A stretch of 64,000 nt of DNA, from the NCBI GenBank assembly GCA_964410625.1, contig CAYPHY010000018.1, positions 21,836 to 85,835 of the forward strand. The letters are read 5' to 3'. The DNA comes from CAYPHY01 sp964410625. Its GTDB lineage: Bacteria > Chloroflexota > Anaerolineae > Promineifilales > Promineifilaceae. A model generated the notes under the pieces. It searched no databases. It was not told the origin of the DNA and saw nothing but the letters and a program-made list of their open reading frames with translations. Numbering within the stretch: the stretch's first letter is position 1; each line of letters opens with the position of its first letter. Below are positions 1 through 7,146 of this stretch, piece after piece. The position numbers were made by a program, and so were the translations under genes.

Positions 1-1
1 G

Positions 2-1012
2 GAGTATGCGCTGACGCATAGCGATATGTGGCGGATGCGCGAACTGCCGCGCTCGATGGTCATCATCGGCGGGTCGGCTACCGGTTGCCAACTGGCAACC
101 GTCTTTGATACCTTTGGCACCGAAGTGACGATACTGGAATTGGCCCCGCGCATTTTGCCCATTGAAGATGAAGCGATTTCGCTGAACATGGCCCAGGCGT
201 TTAGCAGACGGGGCATCAACGTGATCACCGGCATTGGTGGTGTAGAGCGCATTGAGCAGGATGAAGATGGGTTGGCGGTCACTTATCAGCGCAAAGACGA
301 GAGTGGGGGATTGGAGAGCGAGAAAGTGGCAACGGATGCCGTCGTGCTGGCGGTGGGCTGGCCGGGGAATGTGGATGGGCTGAATTTGGAAGCGGCCGGG
401 GTCAAGTCGGAACGCGGTTATATCGCCGTAGATGATGCCTTTAATACTTCCGCCGAACATATCTTCGCTGCTGGGGATATAACCGGCCGGATGATGCTGG
501 TGCAAAGCGCGACCTATGAGGCGCGGGTGGCGGTCGAAAATGCGGTGTTGGGACAATGCTTAGATTATCGCCATGACATCGTGCCGCATGGCGGCTTCAC
601 CGACCCGGAGTATGCCAGCGTTGGGCTGCCGGAACATAAGGTAGAGGAACCCTATGAAACCGCCCTCGCCAGCTATGCCAACCTGGACCGGGCGGTGATT
701 GATGGCTTCACCGAAGGCTTCTGTAAGCTGATCGTCTCCCGCCAATCGCTGCAACTGCTCGGTGCTCATGTCGTCGGCGAACAGGCGGTTGAGGTTGTAC
801 AATTGATTGCCTCCGGTATGGTGGCCGGAATGACAATTACCCAACTGGCCGGTGTGGAACTGGCCTATCCCACTTATACCTCGATTGTCGGTCTGGCTGC
901 CCGCCGTGCCGTCCAAAAACTAGGATTGATGCAGTTGGGATCACAGTGGTTGGAGTTAGGGCGGTTTTATGCGGCCGAGTGGGAGAGAAGGGAAGTGGAG
1001 ATTAGAGATTAG
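2..1012 (+). CDS. FAD-dependent pyridine nucleotide-disulfide oxidoreductase, 5'-truncated
   Basis: This is the C-terminal two thirds of a lipoamide dehydrogenase/mercuric reductase-type flavoenzyme. The frame is open to the window edge, so the FAD-binding N-terminus and redox-active CxxxxC pair lie outside. Visible are an NAD(P)-binding Rossmann motif (IIGGSATG, followed by an acidic E/L strand end), the second FAD motif (AAGDITG) and a C-terminal dimerisation domain (HGGFTDPEYASVG onward). The family moves electrons between NAD(P)H, FAD and a disulfide or quinone; the substrate cannot be told without the N-terminus. The last residues (WERREVEIRD) are encoded by a GAGATTAGAGATTAG-type intergenic repeat that runs past the stop, so the native C-terminus may have been extended. 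Family assignment is firm, substrate unknown. Confidence 0.85.
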   Translation, partial: EYALTHSDMWRMRELPRSMVIIGGSATGCQLATVFDTFGTEVTILELAPRILPIEDEAISLNMAQAFSRRGINVITGIGGVERIEQDEDGLAVTYQRKDESGGLESEKVATDAVVLAVGWPGNVDGLNLEAAGVKSERGYIAVDDAFNTSAEHIFAAGDITGRMMLVQSATYEARVAVENAVLGQCLDYRHDIVPHGGFTDPEYASVGLPEHKVEEPYETALASYANLDRAVIDGFTEGFCKLIVSRQSLQLLGAHVVGEQAVEVVQLIASGMVAGMTITQLAGVELAYPTYTSIVGLAARRAVQKLGLMQLGSQWLELGRFYAAEWERREVEIRD

Positions 1013-1016
1013 GAGA

Positions 1017-1064
1017 TTGGTGTATTGGTCTAATATACCAATACACTGATACACCAATACACCG
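1017..1064. repeat. Palindromic TATTGGT-type intergenic repeat
   Basis: Tandem short units of the form GGTGTATTGGTCTA are followed by their complement (TATACCAATACACC), giving a hairpin between two genes. Relatives lie at about 13749, 14871 and 16254. It may act as a terminator of the upstream flavoprotein gene. Confidence 0.6.
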
Positions 1065-1131
1065 ATTGCCGCTAACCTCCCTATCCGTTAATTTCTAGCA
1101 TCCGCTGTAGCCCTCCTAGAATAAGTGTGTC

Positions 1132-2709
1132 ATGGCGATATTACGACGTTTGTGGCGCAGACGAGCAGAAGCAGAACCGGTGACGGCCGTCGAGCCGACC
1201 TTCCCCACCCCCGTTGCCACTTCGTTTACCGATCTCGATCTGTCTCCCGATGATCCTTTAATCAACTATTTGCAGACCACCTCTGGCGTCGTTGAAGTGG
1301 AACGATTACCCCTTGATTCTCCAGGCGTACAGGTATTACGCGATGCGGGGGTGAAGTTGATCTTGCCCCTGGTCAGTCATGGTGAGCTGATCGGGTTGAT
1401 CAATTTGGGGCCACGACTGAGCGAACAAGATTACTCTTCGGATGACCGCAAGCTATTGAGCGATCTGGCAGTCCAGGCTGCACCCGCCCTGCGTGTAGCG
1501 CAACTAGCCCGGCAGCAACAAATTGAAGCCCGCGAACGGGAGCGGCTGGAGCAGGAGTTGCGCGTGGCGCGGCTGATCCAGCAGACCCTCTTGCCCGATG
1601 ATGTGCCGCAACTGGCGGGCTGGTCGGTCAACGCCCATTACCAACCGGCACGCGCGGTTGGTGGCGACTTTTATGATTTCATCTACTACCCCGATGGCAA
1701 GGTCGGCTTCATCATCGGTGATGTGACCGACAAAGGGGTTCCGGCGGCGTTGGTGATGGCAACCACGCGCAGTCTGTTGCGGGCAGCGGCCGAACGGCTG
1801 ATCCAACCCGGCGAGGTCTTGGAGCGAACGAACAATCTGCTCCATGAGGACATCCCACCGAAAATGTTTGTCACCTGCTTTTATGGCATTCTCGATCCCG
1901 CTACCGGCCACATGCGCTTTGCCAATGCCGGGCATGATGTGCCATACCGGCGGACGGCCGCTGGCGTGGGTGAATTGCGGGCAACAGGGATGCCGCTGGG
2001 CTTGTTGCCGGGGATGCAATATGAGGAGCGGGAAGCTGTTCTCGAACCAGGCGAGACCCTATTACTCTACAGCGATGGTCTGGTGGAGGCCCATAACCCC
2101 ACGCGCGAGATGTTTGGCTTTCCCCGCTTACAAAATGTATTCTGCAATTATGCCGAAGATAAAGCGCTGGTCCCCTATCTATTGGATGAACTGGCATCAT
2201 TCACCGGCCCAGGGTGGGAACAAGAGGATGATGTCACGTTGGTTATCTTAAAAAGAATGGATGAGAGATTAGAGAGTGAGCGATTGGGAGAATGGGAGAG
2301 TGTGGCAGCATTTGAAATAGCCAGCAAGCCAGGGAATGAACGGCAGGCGATGGAGCGTGTAGCCGAACTGGTTGCGCCGTTGAATTTGGCCGACGGCCGT
2401 CTGGAAAAACTGAAGACGGCCGTGGCCGAAGCGACGATGAACGCGATGGAACACGGCAATCAGTACCGCGCCGATTTACCCGTCCAGGTGACCGTCAAGA
2501 AAAACCCAACAAACCTGGCCGTCACGATAACGGATCATGGGGGCGGTCATCCTATCGTCGCCAAAGAAAGGCCCGATTTACAAGCCAAGTTAGCGGGTGA
2601 ACAATCTCCTCGTGGCTGGGGACTGTTTCTCATTCAAAATATGGTGGATGAGATGAACATCCACAGTGATGAGTCCCAGCATACAGTAGAGTTGATTCTC
2701 CATTTATAG
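1132..2709 (+). CDS. SpoIIE/RsbU-type PP2C phosphatase fused to an RsbW-like histidine-kinase-type ATPase
   Basis: A 525-residue cytoplasmic regulator of the partner-switching type. Residues about 45-125 look like a partial GAF sensor domain (LILPLVSHGELIGLINLG). A coiled coil around 125-150 leads to a PP2C phosphatase core at about 155-365 with the metal-binding motifs VGGDFYDF, GDVTDKG and QEDDVTLV. A HATPase_c domain follows at about 395-525 with an N-box (EATMNAMEHGNQ), a G1 box (DHGGGHP) and a G2-like GWGLFLI. In this family the phosphatase dephosphorylates STAS antagonists and the kinase phosphorylates them; here both are on one chain. The linker at about 376-392 is encoded by a GAGAGATTAGAGAGTGAG-type repeat. 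Two STAS genes follow at once and are the likely substrates. No partner sigma factor is visible nearby. Confidence 0.9.
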   Translation: MAILRRLWRRRAEAEPVTAVEPTFPTPVATSFTDLDLSPDDPLINYLQTTSGVVEVERLPLDSPGVQVLRDAGVKLILPLVSHGELIGLINLGPRLSEQDYSSDDRKLLSDLAVQAAPALRVAQLARQQQIEARERERLEQELRVARLIQQTLLPDDVPQLAGWSVNAHYQPARAVGGDFYDFIYYPDGKVGFIIGDVTDKGVPAALVMATTRSLLRAAAERLIQPGEVLERTNNLLHEDIPPKMFVTCFYGILDPATGHMRFANAGHDVPYRRTAAGVGELRATGMPLGLLPGMQYEEREAVLEPGETLLLYSDGLVEAHNPTREMFGFPRLQNVFCNYAEDKALVPYLLDELASFTGPGWEQEDDVTLVILKRMDERLESERLGEWESVAAFEIASKPGNERQAMERVAELVAPLNLADGRLEKLKTAVAEATMNAMEHGNQYRADLPVQVTVKKNPTNLAVTITDHGGGHPIVAKERPDLQAKLAGEQSPRGWGLFLIQNMVDEMNIHSDESQHTVELILHL

Positions 2710-2732
2710 ATGGACGCGCAAAAAGGAACACA

Positions 2733-3101
2733 ATGCAAAAACGACCATTTCGAGCAGAACTGCGCCAGGAAGGCGCGATGGCGATCATTGACCTGCGTGG
2801 AGAGTTGGATGGCTTTGCTGATGAGGGGCTGACGGATGCTTATGTAGCGGCCGAACAACAGCATCCACAAGCCATCTTATTAAACTTCGAGGATGTAGAC
2901 TATATCAACAGCACCGGCATCGCCCTCATCGTTGGTATTTTGGCCCAGGCTCGTAAGGCCAAGCGGCCGATCCTCACCTGTGGCCTCAGTGATCATTACC
3001 AAGAAATTTTTCGCATCACCCGCCTCTCGGACTTTATGACGATGGTTGAGAATGAAGACAGCGCGTTGGAGCAGGTGGAGAAGAGAGAGATTGGAGATTA
3101 A
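2733..3101 (+). CDS. STAS-domain anti-anti-sigma factor
   Basis: A 122-residue STAS protein. The signature region DVDYINSTGIAL contains the Asn-Ser-Thr-Gly that carries the regulatory phosphorylation site in SpoIIAA/RsbV proteins. It starts 23 bp after the phosphatase-kinase gene, so it is very likely its co-transcribed substrate. The C-terminal residues (EKREIGD) run into a GAGATTGGAGATTAAGAG repeat that continues past the stop to the scaffold gap, so the true C-terminus is a little uncertain. Confidence 0.88.
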   Translation: MQKRPFRAELRQEGAMAIIDLRGELDGFADEGLTDAYVAAEQQHPQAILLNFEDVDYINSTGIALIVGILAQARKAKRPILTCGLSDHYQEIFRITRLSDFMTMVENEDSALEQVEKREIGD

Positions 3102-3274
3102 GAGGGTAGAGATTAAGAGNNNNNNNNNNNNNNNNNNNNNNNNNNNNNNNNNNNNNNNNNNNNNNNNNNNNNNNNNNNNNNNNNNNNNNNNNNNNNNNNN
3201 NNNNNNNNNNNNNNNNNNNGTTGGAGCAGGTGGAGAAGAGAGAGATTGGAGATTAAGAGGGTAGAGATTAAGAG
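3065..3274. repeat. Identical 55-bp direct copies flanking the N gap
   Basis: Bases 3065-3119, just before the gap, are identical to 3220-3274, just after it. Each contains the 15-bp unit GGTAGAGATTAAGAG, and the right side carries one unit more. A 55-bp identical overlap is what a k=55 de Bruijn assembly leaves on both sides of an unresolved tandem repeat. The likely reading is one repeat tract and no missing gene. Confidence 0.85.
3120..3219. other. Scaffold gap (100 N)
   Basis: Exactly 100 N, the usual placeholder for a gap of unknown size. Any reading frame crossing it is an artefact. Confidence 0.98.
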
Positions 3275-3283
3275 GGTAGAGAT

Positions 3284-3364
3284 TAAGAGACTAGGAGACT
3301 AAGAGACTTGGAGACGAGAGGTTGGTGTTATTCAGTCTCTCATTCTCCCAGTCTCCCAGTCTCT
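3284..3364. repeat. GAGACTAAGAGACT-type palindromic repeat
   Basis: Purine-rich GAGACTAGGAGACTAAGAGAC units are followed by their complement (CAGTCTCCCAGTCTC), forming a long imperfect hairpin directly upstream of the second STAS gene. A relative lies at 4590-4655. Confidence 0.6.
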
Positions 3365-3382
3365 TCCTAAAAGGAGCGCACT

Positions 3383-3745
3383 ATGCCTCAAGCAAATTTG
3401 AACTTACTGGTACGGAAACACCCTGATCGGGTGGGAATTATTGATATTCATGGCGAACTGACCGGCTATGCGGAGGATGCGCTGATGTCCGCCTATAACG
3501 ACGTTAGCAGCAACAACACCCGCGCGATCATCTTGAACTTTAGCGATTTGGAATATATGAACAGTTCTGGGATTGGATTGCTGGTGACGTTGCTGATTCG
3601 TGTGCAGCGCCAGAAGCAGCAGTTGCTGGCCTATGGTCTCAGCGACCATTACCAGCAAATCTTTGCCCTGACTCGCTTGAATGAAGCGATTGGTATCTAT
3701 CCCGACGAAACGGCCGCACTGGCGGCCGCGCGAGTCGCTGTTTGA
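3383..3745 (+). CDS. STAS-domain anti-anti-sigma factor, second copy
   Basis: A 120-residue STAS paralogue of the preceding gene. It shares the signature DLEYMNSSGIGLL, with the conserved phospho-acceptor serine, and the ending LSDHYQQIFALTRL. The start is supported by the strong Shine-Dalgarno AAAAGGAGCG. Two STAS proteins behind one phosphatase-kinase suggest either two input branches or a tandem duplication; shared wording such as GLSDHYQxIFxxTRL favours duplication. Confidence 0.9.
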   Translation: MPQANLNLLVRKHPDRVGIIDIHGELTGYAEDALMSAYNDVSSNNTRAIILNFSDLEYMNSSGIGLLVTLLIRVQRQKQQLLAYGLSDHYQQIFALTRLNEAIGIYPDETAALAAARVAV

Positions 3746-3751
3746 GCAGAT

Positions 3752-3820
3752 CTCACGCAAAGGCGCAAGGGGCGCAAAGATTGTCAATAAAACTTGGTGC
3801 CCTTTGCGTCTTTGCGTGAG
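3752..3820. repeat. CTCACGCAAAG-type hairpin repeat
   Basis: The left arm (CTCACGCAAAGGCGCAAG) and right arm (CTTTGCGTCTTTGCGTGAG, 3802-3820) pair over about 19 bases. A second copy with perfect 20-bp arms lies at 60510-60590. In both places the right arm sits just upstream of a ribosome binding site, so it may shape the 5' leader. Confidence 0.7.
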
Positions 3821-3840
3821 CTTTCTCTTAGAGGATTCAA

Positions 3841-4590
3841 ATGAACGAATCAAACGAAAAACCCAAAGCACCACGGGATGCCGCCAACTGGGCGCGTCCT
3901 GTTGATAAATTTGAGGCCGGTACGACCCCAGACCATGCCATCAACCTGAACGTGGCCGGCCGTCGCGCCACCGGGCCGTTGCAAGGCTTCGGCCAGATGT
4001 GGCAAAAGACGTATCGTATCCGTCTGACGGGCGTAGAGATTAGCCCGCAGGAAGTGATTCGCGAGTGGAAAGCCCACTTTGGCGAATTTTGGCCGAAAGG
4101 CAACAACTTCTATGCCTGTATGACCAATATCGAGCCGGGGGAAGTGGCGGTGTTGAACCTGGCTATGCCCGGCGGGATGAAGCTATCCACCGGCGTGCGC
4201 GTCATCTACGCCGACGATGAATCATTTTCCTTCATGACGCCGGAGGGGCATCAATTTGCCAGCATCATCACCTTCAGTGCCTACGATGAGGACGGCACAA
4301 CGGTGGTACAGATTCAGCCCCTCTTGCGGGCCAGCGACCCGATTTATGAGATGGGCGTTCGCACCGGCTTTGTGTTTAAGACGGAAGACCGCTTCTGGCA
4401 CGCCACACTCCGAAATATGGCGGCCTACTTGGGCGTTCAGGATGCCAGAGTGGCCCCGATTGAACAAAAGAATGTGATCATTGACCGGCGTGTACAATGG
4501 TCAGGGGTCAAAAACGTCTGGCACAACGCCGCTATCCGCACGGCCGTCTATATGCCGGTGCATGTGGTGAAGCGGGTGCTAAAACGCTGA
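3841..4590 (+). CDS. Hypothetical protein, possibly DUF1990/SRPBCC-like
   Basis: A 249-residue protein without signal peptide or membrane segment. A variable N-terminus is followed at about residue 45 by a compact alpha/beta region (WQKTYRIRLTGVEISPQEVI, then GVRVIYADDESFSFMTPEGH and GTTVVQIQPLLRASDP). The alternating strands and a question-like hydrophobic pocket suggest an SRPBCC or DUF1990-type ligand-binding fold. I do not recognise a specific function. It starts behind AGAGGATTCAA and lies 71 bp before the phytoene-dehydrogenase-like gene on the same strand, so the two may be expressed together and act on a lipid or isoprenoid-type substrate; that is inference only. Confidence 0.6.
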   Translation: MNESNEKPKAPRDAANWARPVDKFEAGTTPDHAINLNVAGRRATGPLQGFGQMWQKTYRIRLTGVEISPQEVIREWKAHFGEFWPKGNNFYACMTNIEPGEVAVLNLAMPGGMKLSTGVRVIYADDESFSFMTPEGHQFASIITFSAYDEDGTTVVQIQPLLRASDPIYEMGVRTGFVFKTEDRFWHATLRNMAAYLGVQDARVAPIEQKNVIIDRRVQWSGVKNVWHNAAIRTAVYMPVHVVKRVLKR

Positions 4591-4655
4591 GACTAAGAGA
4601 CTGGGCGACTAAGAGACTAGCTTAGTCTCCAAATCTCTCAGTCTCCCAGTCTCAT
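4590..4655. repeat. GAGACTAAGAGACT-type palindromic repeat
   Basis: GAGACTAAGAGACTGGG units are followed by CTTAGTCTCC and CTCCCAGTCTC, giving a hairpin between the two neighbouring genes. Confidence 0.6.
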
Positions 4656-4661
4656 CTTCCC

Positions 4662-6080
4662 ATGAACTACGACTACGACGCCGTCATCGTCGGTTCCGGG
4701 CCAAATGGGTTGGCGGCGGCGATCACGCTGGCCCAGGCGGGATGTTCTGTGCTGGTGCTGGAGGCCAAAGAGACAATTGGCGGGGGAATGCGCACGGCCG
4801 AATTAACCCTGCCTGGCTTCCGCCATGACATTTGCTCGGCCGTCCATCCGCTGGGCGTCGGCTCCCCCTTCTTCCGCGATCTGCCGCTGGAGCAGTTTGG
4901 CGTCACCTGGATTCACCCCGACCTGCCGCTGGCCCATCCATTTGATGATGGCACGGCCGCTGTTCTGGCGCGTTCGTTGGCGGAGACGGCCGCCTCTCTA
5001 GGCAGTGATGGCGAAGCGTATAAACGGCTGATGTCCCCCTTTGTCGAGGATTGGCAGGCGTTGATGGAGTCCTTCTTAGGCCCGTTGCAACTGCCGCGTT
5101 ATCCATTGACGATGGCTCGCTTTGGGTTAAAGGCGTTGCCCTCGGCGCAGTGGCTGGCCGAACAGAGCTTCAAGGGGGAAAAGGCACGCGGCCTCTTTGC
5201 CGGTCTGGCCGCCCACGCGATGATGCCGCTGGACAATGTGACGACGGCCGCTTTTGGACTGATGATCGGTGTTCTGGGCCATGCCGTTGGCTGGCCGATC
5301 CCGCAAGGGGGGTCGCAATCGCTGGCCGATGCGCTGGCGGCTTACCTCCGTTCGCTCGGCGGCGAAATCAGCACAGGCCAAAATGTCACCTCGCTCACGC
5401 AGTTGCCTCCCTCAAGGGCGATTTTGCTGGATGTGGCTCCGCAACAGTTGCTAACCATTGGTGGCAACCTGTTGCCCACCCGCTATCGCAAACAACTAGA
5501 GTCCTATCGTTATGGAATGGGGGTGTTTAAGGTTGATTGGGCCTTAGACGCGCCGGTCCCCTGGACGGCCGAGGCTTGCCGCCGTGCCGGGACCATCCAT
5601 CTTGGCCCAACGTTGGAAGCGATCAGCCAGGGCGAGCAGCAGGCGTGGGATGGACAGCACCCGGAACGGCCGTATGTCATCGCCATTCAACAGAGCCTCT
5701 TCGACCCCACCCGCGCACCAGAAGGGAAGCACACGCTGTGGGCTTATTGCCACGTCCCCTCTGGCTCCACCCAGGACATGACCGCTAACATTGAAGCACA
5801 GATCGAACGCTTCGCCCCTGGCTTCCGCGAGCGCATCCTCGCCCGGCACACGATCACCACCAACGAATATGAAGCCTACAACCCTAACTACGTCGGCGGT
5901 GACATCAATTGCGGCGTGCAGGATTGGCGGCAGCTCTTCACCCGCCCCGTCCCCCGTGCCAACCCGTATACCACACCGCTTAAATACCTCTTCCTCTGCT
6001 CCTCTGCCACCCCGCCCGGCGGTGGCGTCCATGGCATGTGTGGCTATCATGCCGCGCAGACAGCGTTAAAGCGCATTTGA
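4662..6080 (+). CDS. Phytoene dehydrogenase-related FAD oxidoreductase
   Basis: A 472-residue flavoprotein of the CrtI-like amine-oxidase superfamily (COG1233). The N-terminus has the dinucleotide motif AVIVGSGPNGLAAA, then an acidic strand end (LVLEAKE) and the family hallmark GGGMRT. The C-terminus has the second FAD contact (PPGGGVHGMCGYHAA). The family desaturates or isomerises carotenoids and other lipids, but many members are of unknown substrate. No crtB or other carotenoid gene is nearby, so a carotenoid role is not established. Codon and CGGCCG usage match the neighbours. Confidence 0.85.
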   Translation: MNYDYDAVIVGSGPNGLAAAITLAQAGCSVLVLEAKETIGGGMRTAELTLPGFRHDICSAVHPLGVGSPFFRDLPLEQFGVTWIHPDLPLAHPFDDGTAAVLARSLAETAASLGSDGEAYKRLMSPFVEDWQALMESFLGPLQLPRYPLTMARFGLKALPSAQWLAEQSFKGEKARGLFAGLAAHAMMPLDNVTTAAFGLMIGVLGHAVGWPIPQGGSQSLADALAAYLRSLGGEISTGQNVTSLTQLPPSRAILLDVAPQQLLTIGGNLLPTRYRKQLESYRYGMGVFKVDWALDAPVPWTAEACRRAGTIHLGPTLEAISQGEQQAWDGQHPERPYVIAIQQSLFDPTRAPEGKHTLWAYCHVPSGSTQDMTANIEAQIERFAPGFRERILARHTITTNEYEAYNPNYVGGDINCGVQDWRQLFTRPVPRANPYTTPLKYLFLCSSATPPGGGVHGMCGYHAAQTALKRI

Positions 6081-6227
6081 TGCACGGCCGTGCCACTAAT
6101 CTACATCCATAATTGTGTTCTTATCCCTACAGACAACGTTTGCTAAATCATGTAGTATTGCGGTACTGGTGGGTTTCTTCATAACTAGTAGCGAGTCTGA
6201 TTACGGGGGGAAGGAAGTGTCAGAGCG

Positions 6228-6929
6228 GTGGGTAGGATTAGCCCTGAAGCGCTTCTGGATACCTCCTATAGCAAGCAGAATCTATCCGGCCAGGACTTGT
6301 CCTATCAAGATATGGCCGGCTATGATTTTTCGTTCGCCAATCTCGTGCAGAGCGATTTACGGGGAGCTGACCTGAGCGGAGCGAACCTAAAGGGAGCAGA
6401 CTTGAGCCAGGTCAATCTGACGAATGCCAATCTTTCCGGTGCTGATCTTCAAAATGCCAAACTACGTGAAGCACGCCTTTACGGCGCTCGCCTGGAAAAA
6501 ACCAATCTGCGGCAGACGGGCCTGGTGTGGGCGGATTTGCGTTATAGTGTCTTAAGAAGGGCCAACCTGACCAGGGCTGACTTACGAGGCGCACACTTGA
6601 ACGGAGCGGACCTGAAACAGGCGATCATGAATATGACCAGGTTAGAAGCGGCCGTTTTTTTGCGGGCCGATTTGCGCCGGGCCATCTTGCTCAAAGCGGA
6701 TATGAAGGGGGCTGATTTGCGACAGGCTGATCTCAGAGATGCGCTTGTCTGGTGGGTTCGTGTTGAGGAAGCCAACTTCACCGGGGCGGACTTAAGCGAT
6801 ACTGATTTTGGCGGAACGGCCGTCACTTACAAACAGTTGCTAACAGCCCACTCCTTTAAAAATGCGCGAATCACACGAAAATTGACCTGGCAATTGAGGT
6901 TAGGCCGCGTTTTCAATCTGGCCAGATAA
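6228..6929 (+). CDS. Pentapeptide-repeat protein
   Basis: A 233-residue protein whose residues about 17-205 consist of A(D/N)Lxx repeats (for example GADLSGANLKGADLSQVNL), predicting a right-handed quadrilateral beta-helix. The start is a GTG at 6228; an upstream ATG in the other frame does not fit. No catalytic domain is seen. Some members of the family bind DNA gyrase by mimicking DNA, others have unknown structural roles; nothing here allows a choice. It stands alone, with repeats downstream. Confidence 0.85.
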   Translation: MGRISPEALLDTSYSKQNLSGQDLSYQDMAGYDFSFANLVQSDLRGADLSGANLKGADLSQVNLTNANLSGADLQNAKLREARLYGARLEKTNLRQTGLVWADLRYSVLRRANLTRADLRGAHLNGADLKQAIMNMTRLEAAVFLRADLRRAILLKADMKGADLRQADLRDALVWWVRVEEANFTGADLSDTDFGGTAVTYKQLLTAHSFKNARITRKLTWQLRLGRVFNLAR

Positions 6930-6972
6930 GATAAATATTCCAACAGCCCCATACCCCACGACTCCTCAATGG

Positions 6973-7014
6973 TTACGCGGATGACGCTGATAAAACGCAG
7001 ATCACGCGGATTTT
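6973..7014. repeat. ACGCGGATGACGC dispersed repeat
   Basis: TTACGCGGATGACGCTGATAAAACGCAGATCACGCGGATT-type sequence; relatives are at 32711-32752 and, inverted and inside a gene, at 13194-13242. The remaining intergenic sequence 6930-7146 shows no gene. Confidence 0.65.
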
Positions 7015-7146
7015 CATCTATGGTGGTATGACACGGCACGTATCTTGGTGGGCGCTCGCCTCTGCGAACTCTTGCTAAAGTTTGCCTGATTGCCAACTGG
7101 TGTGCTATTTATTAGCGGCAGCTATGCTTGAGGAGATTAACCATCT

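Noticed and set aside
3046..3264. Reading frame crossing the N gap
   Set aside because: It is composed of ambiguous residues and repeat translation; an artefact of the scaffold.
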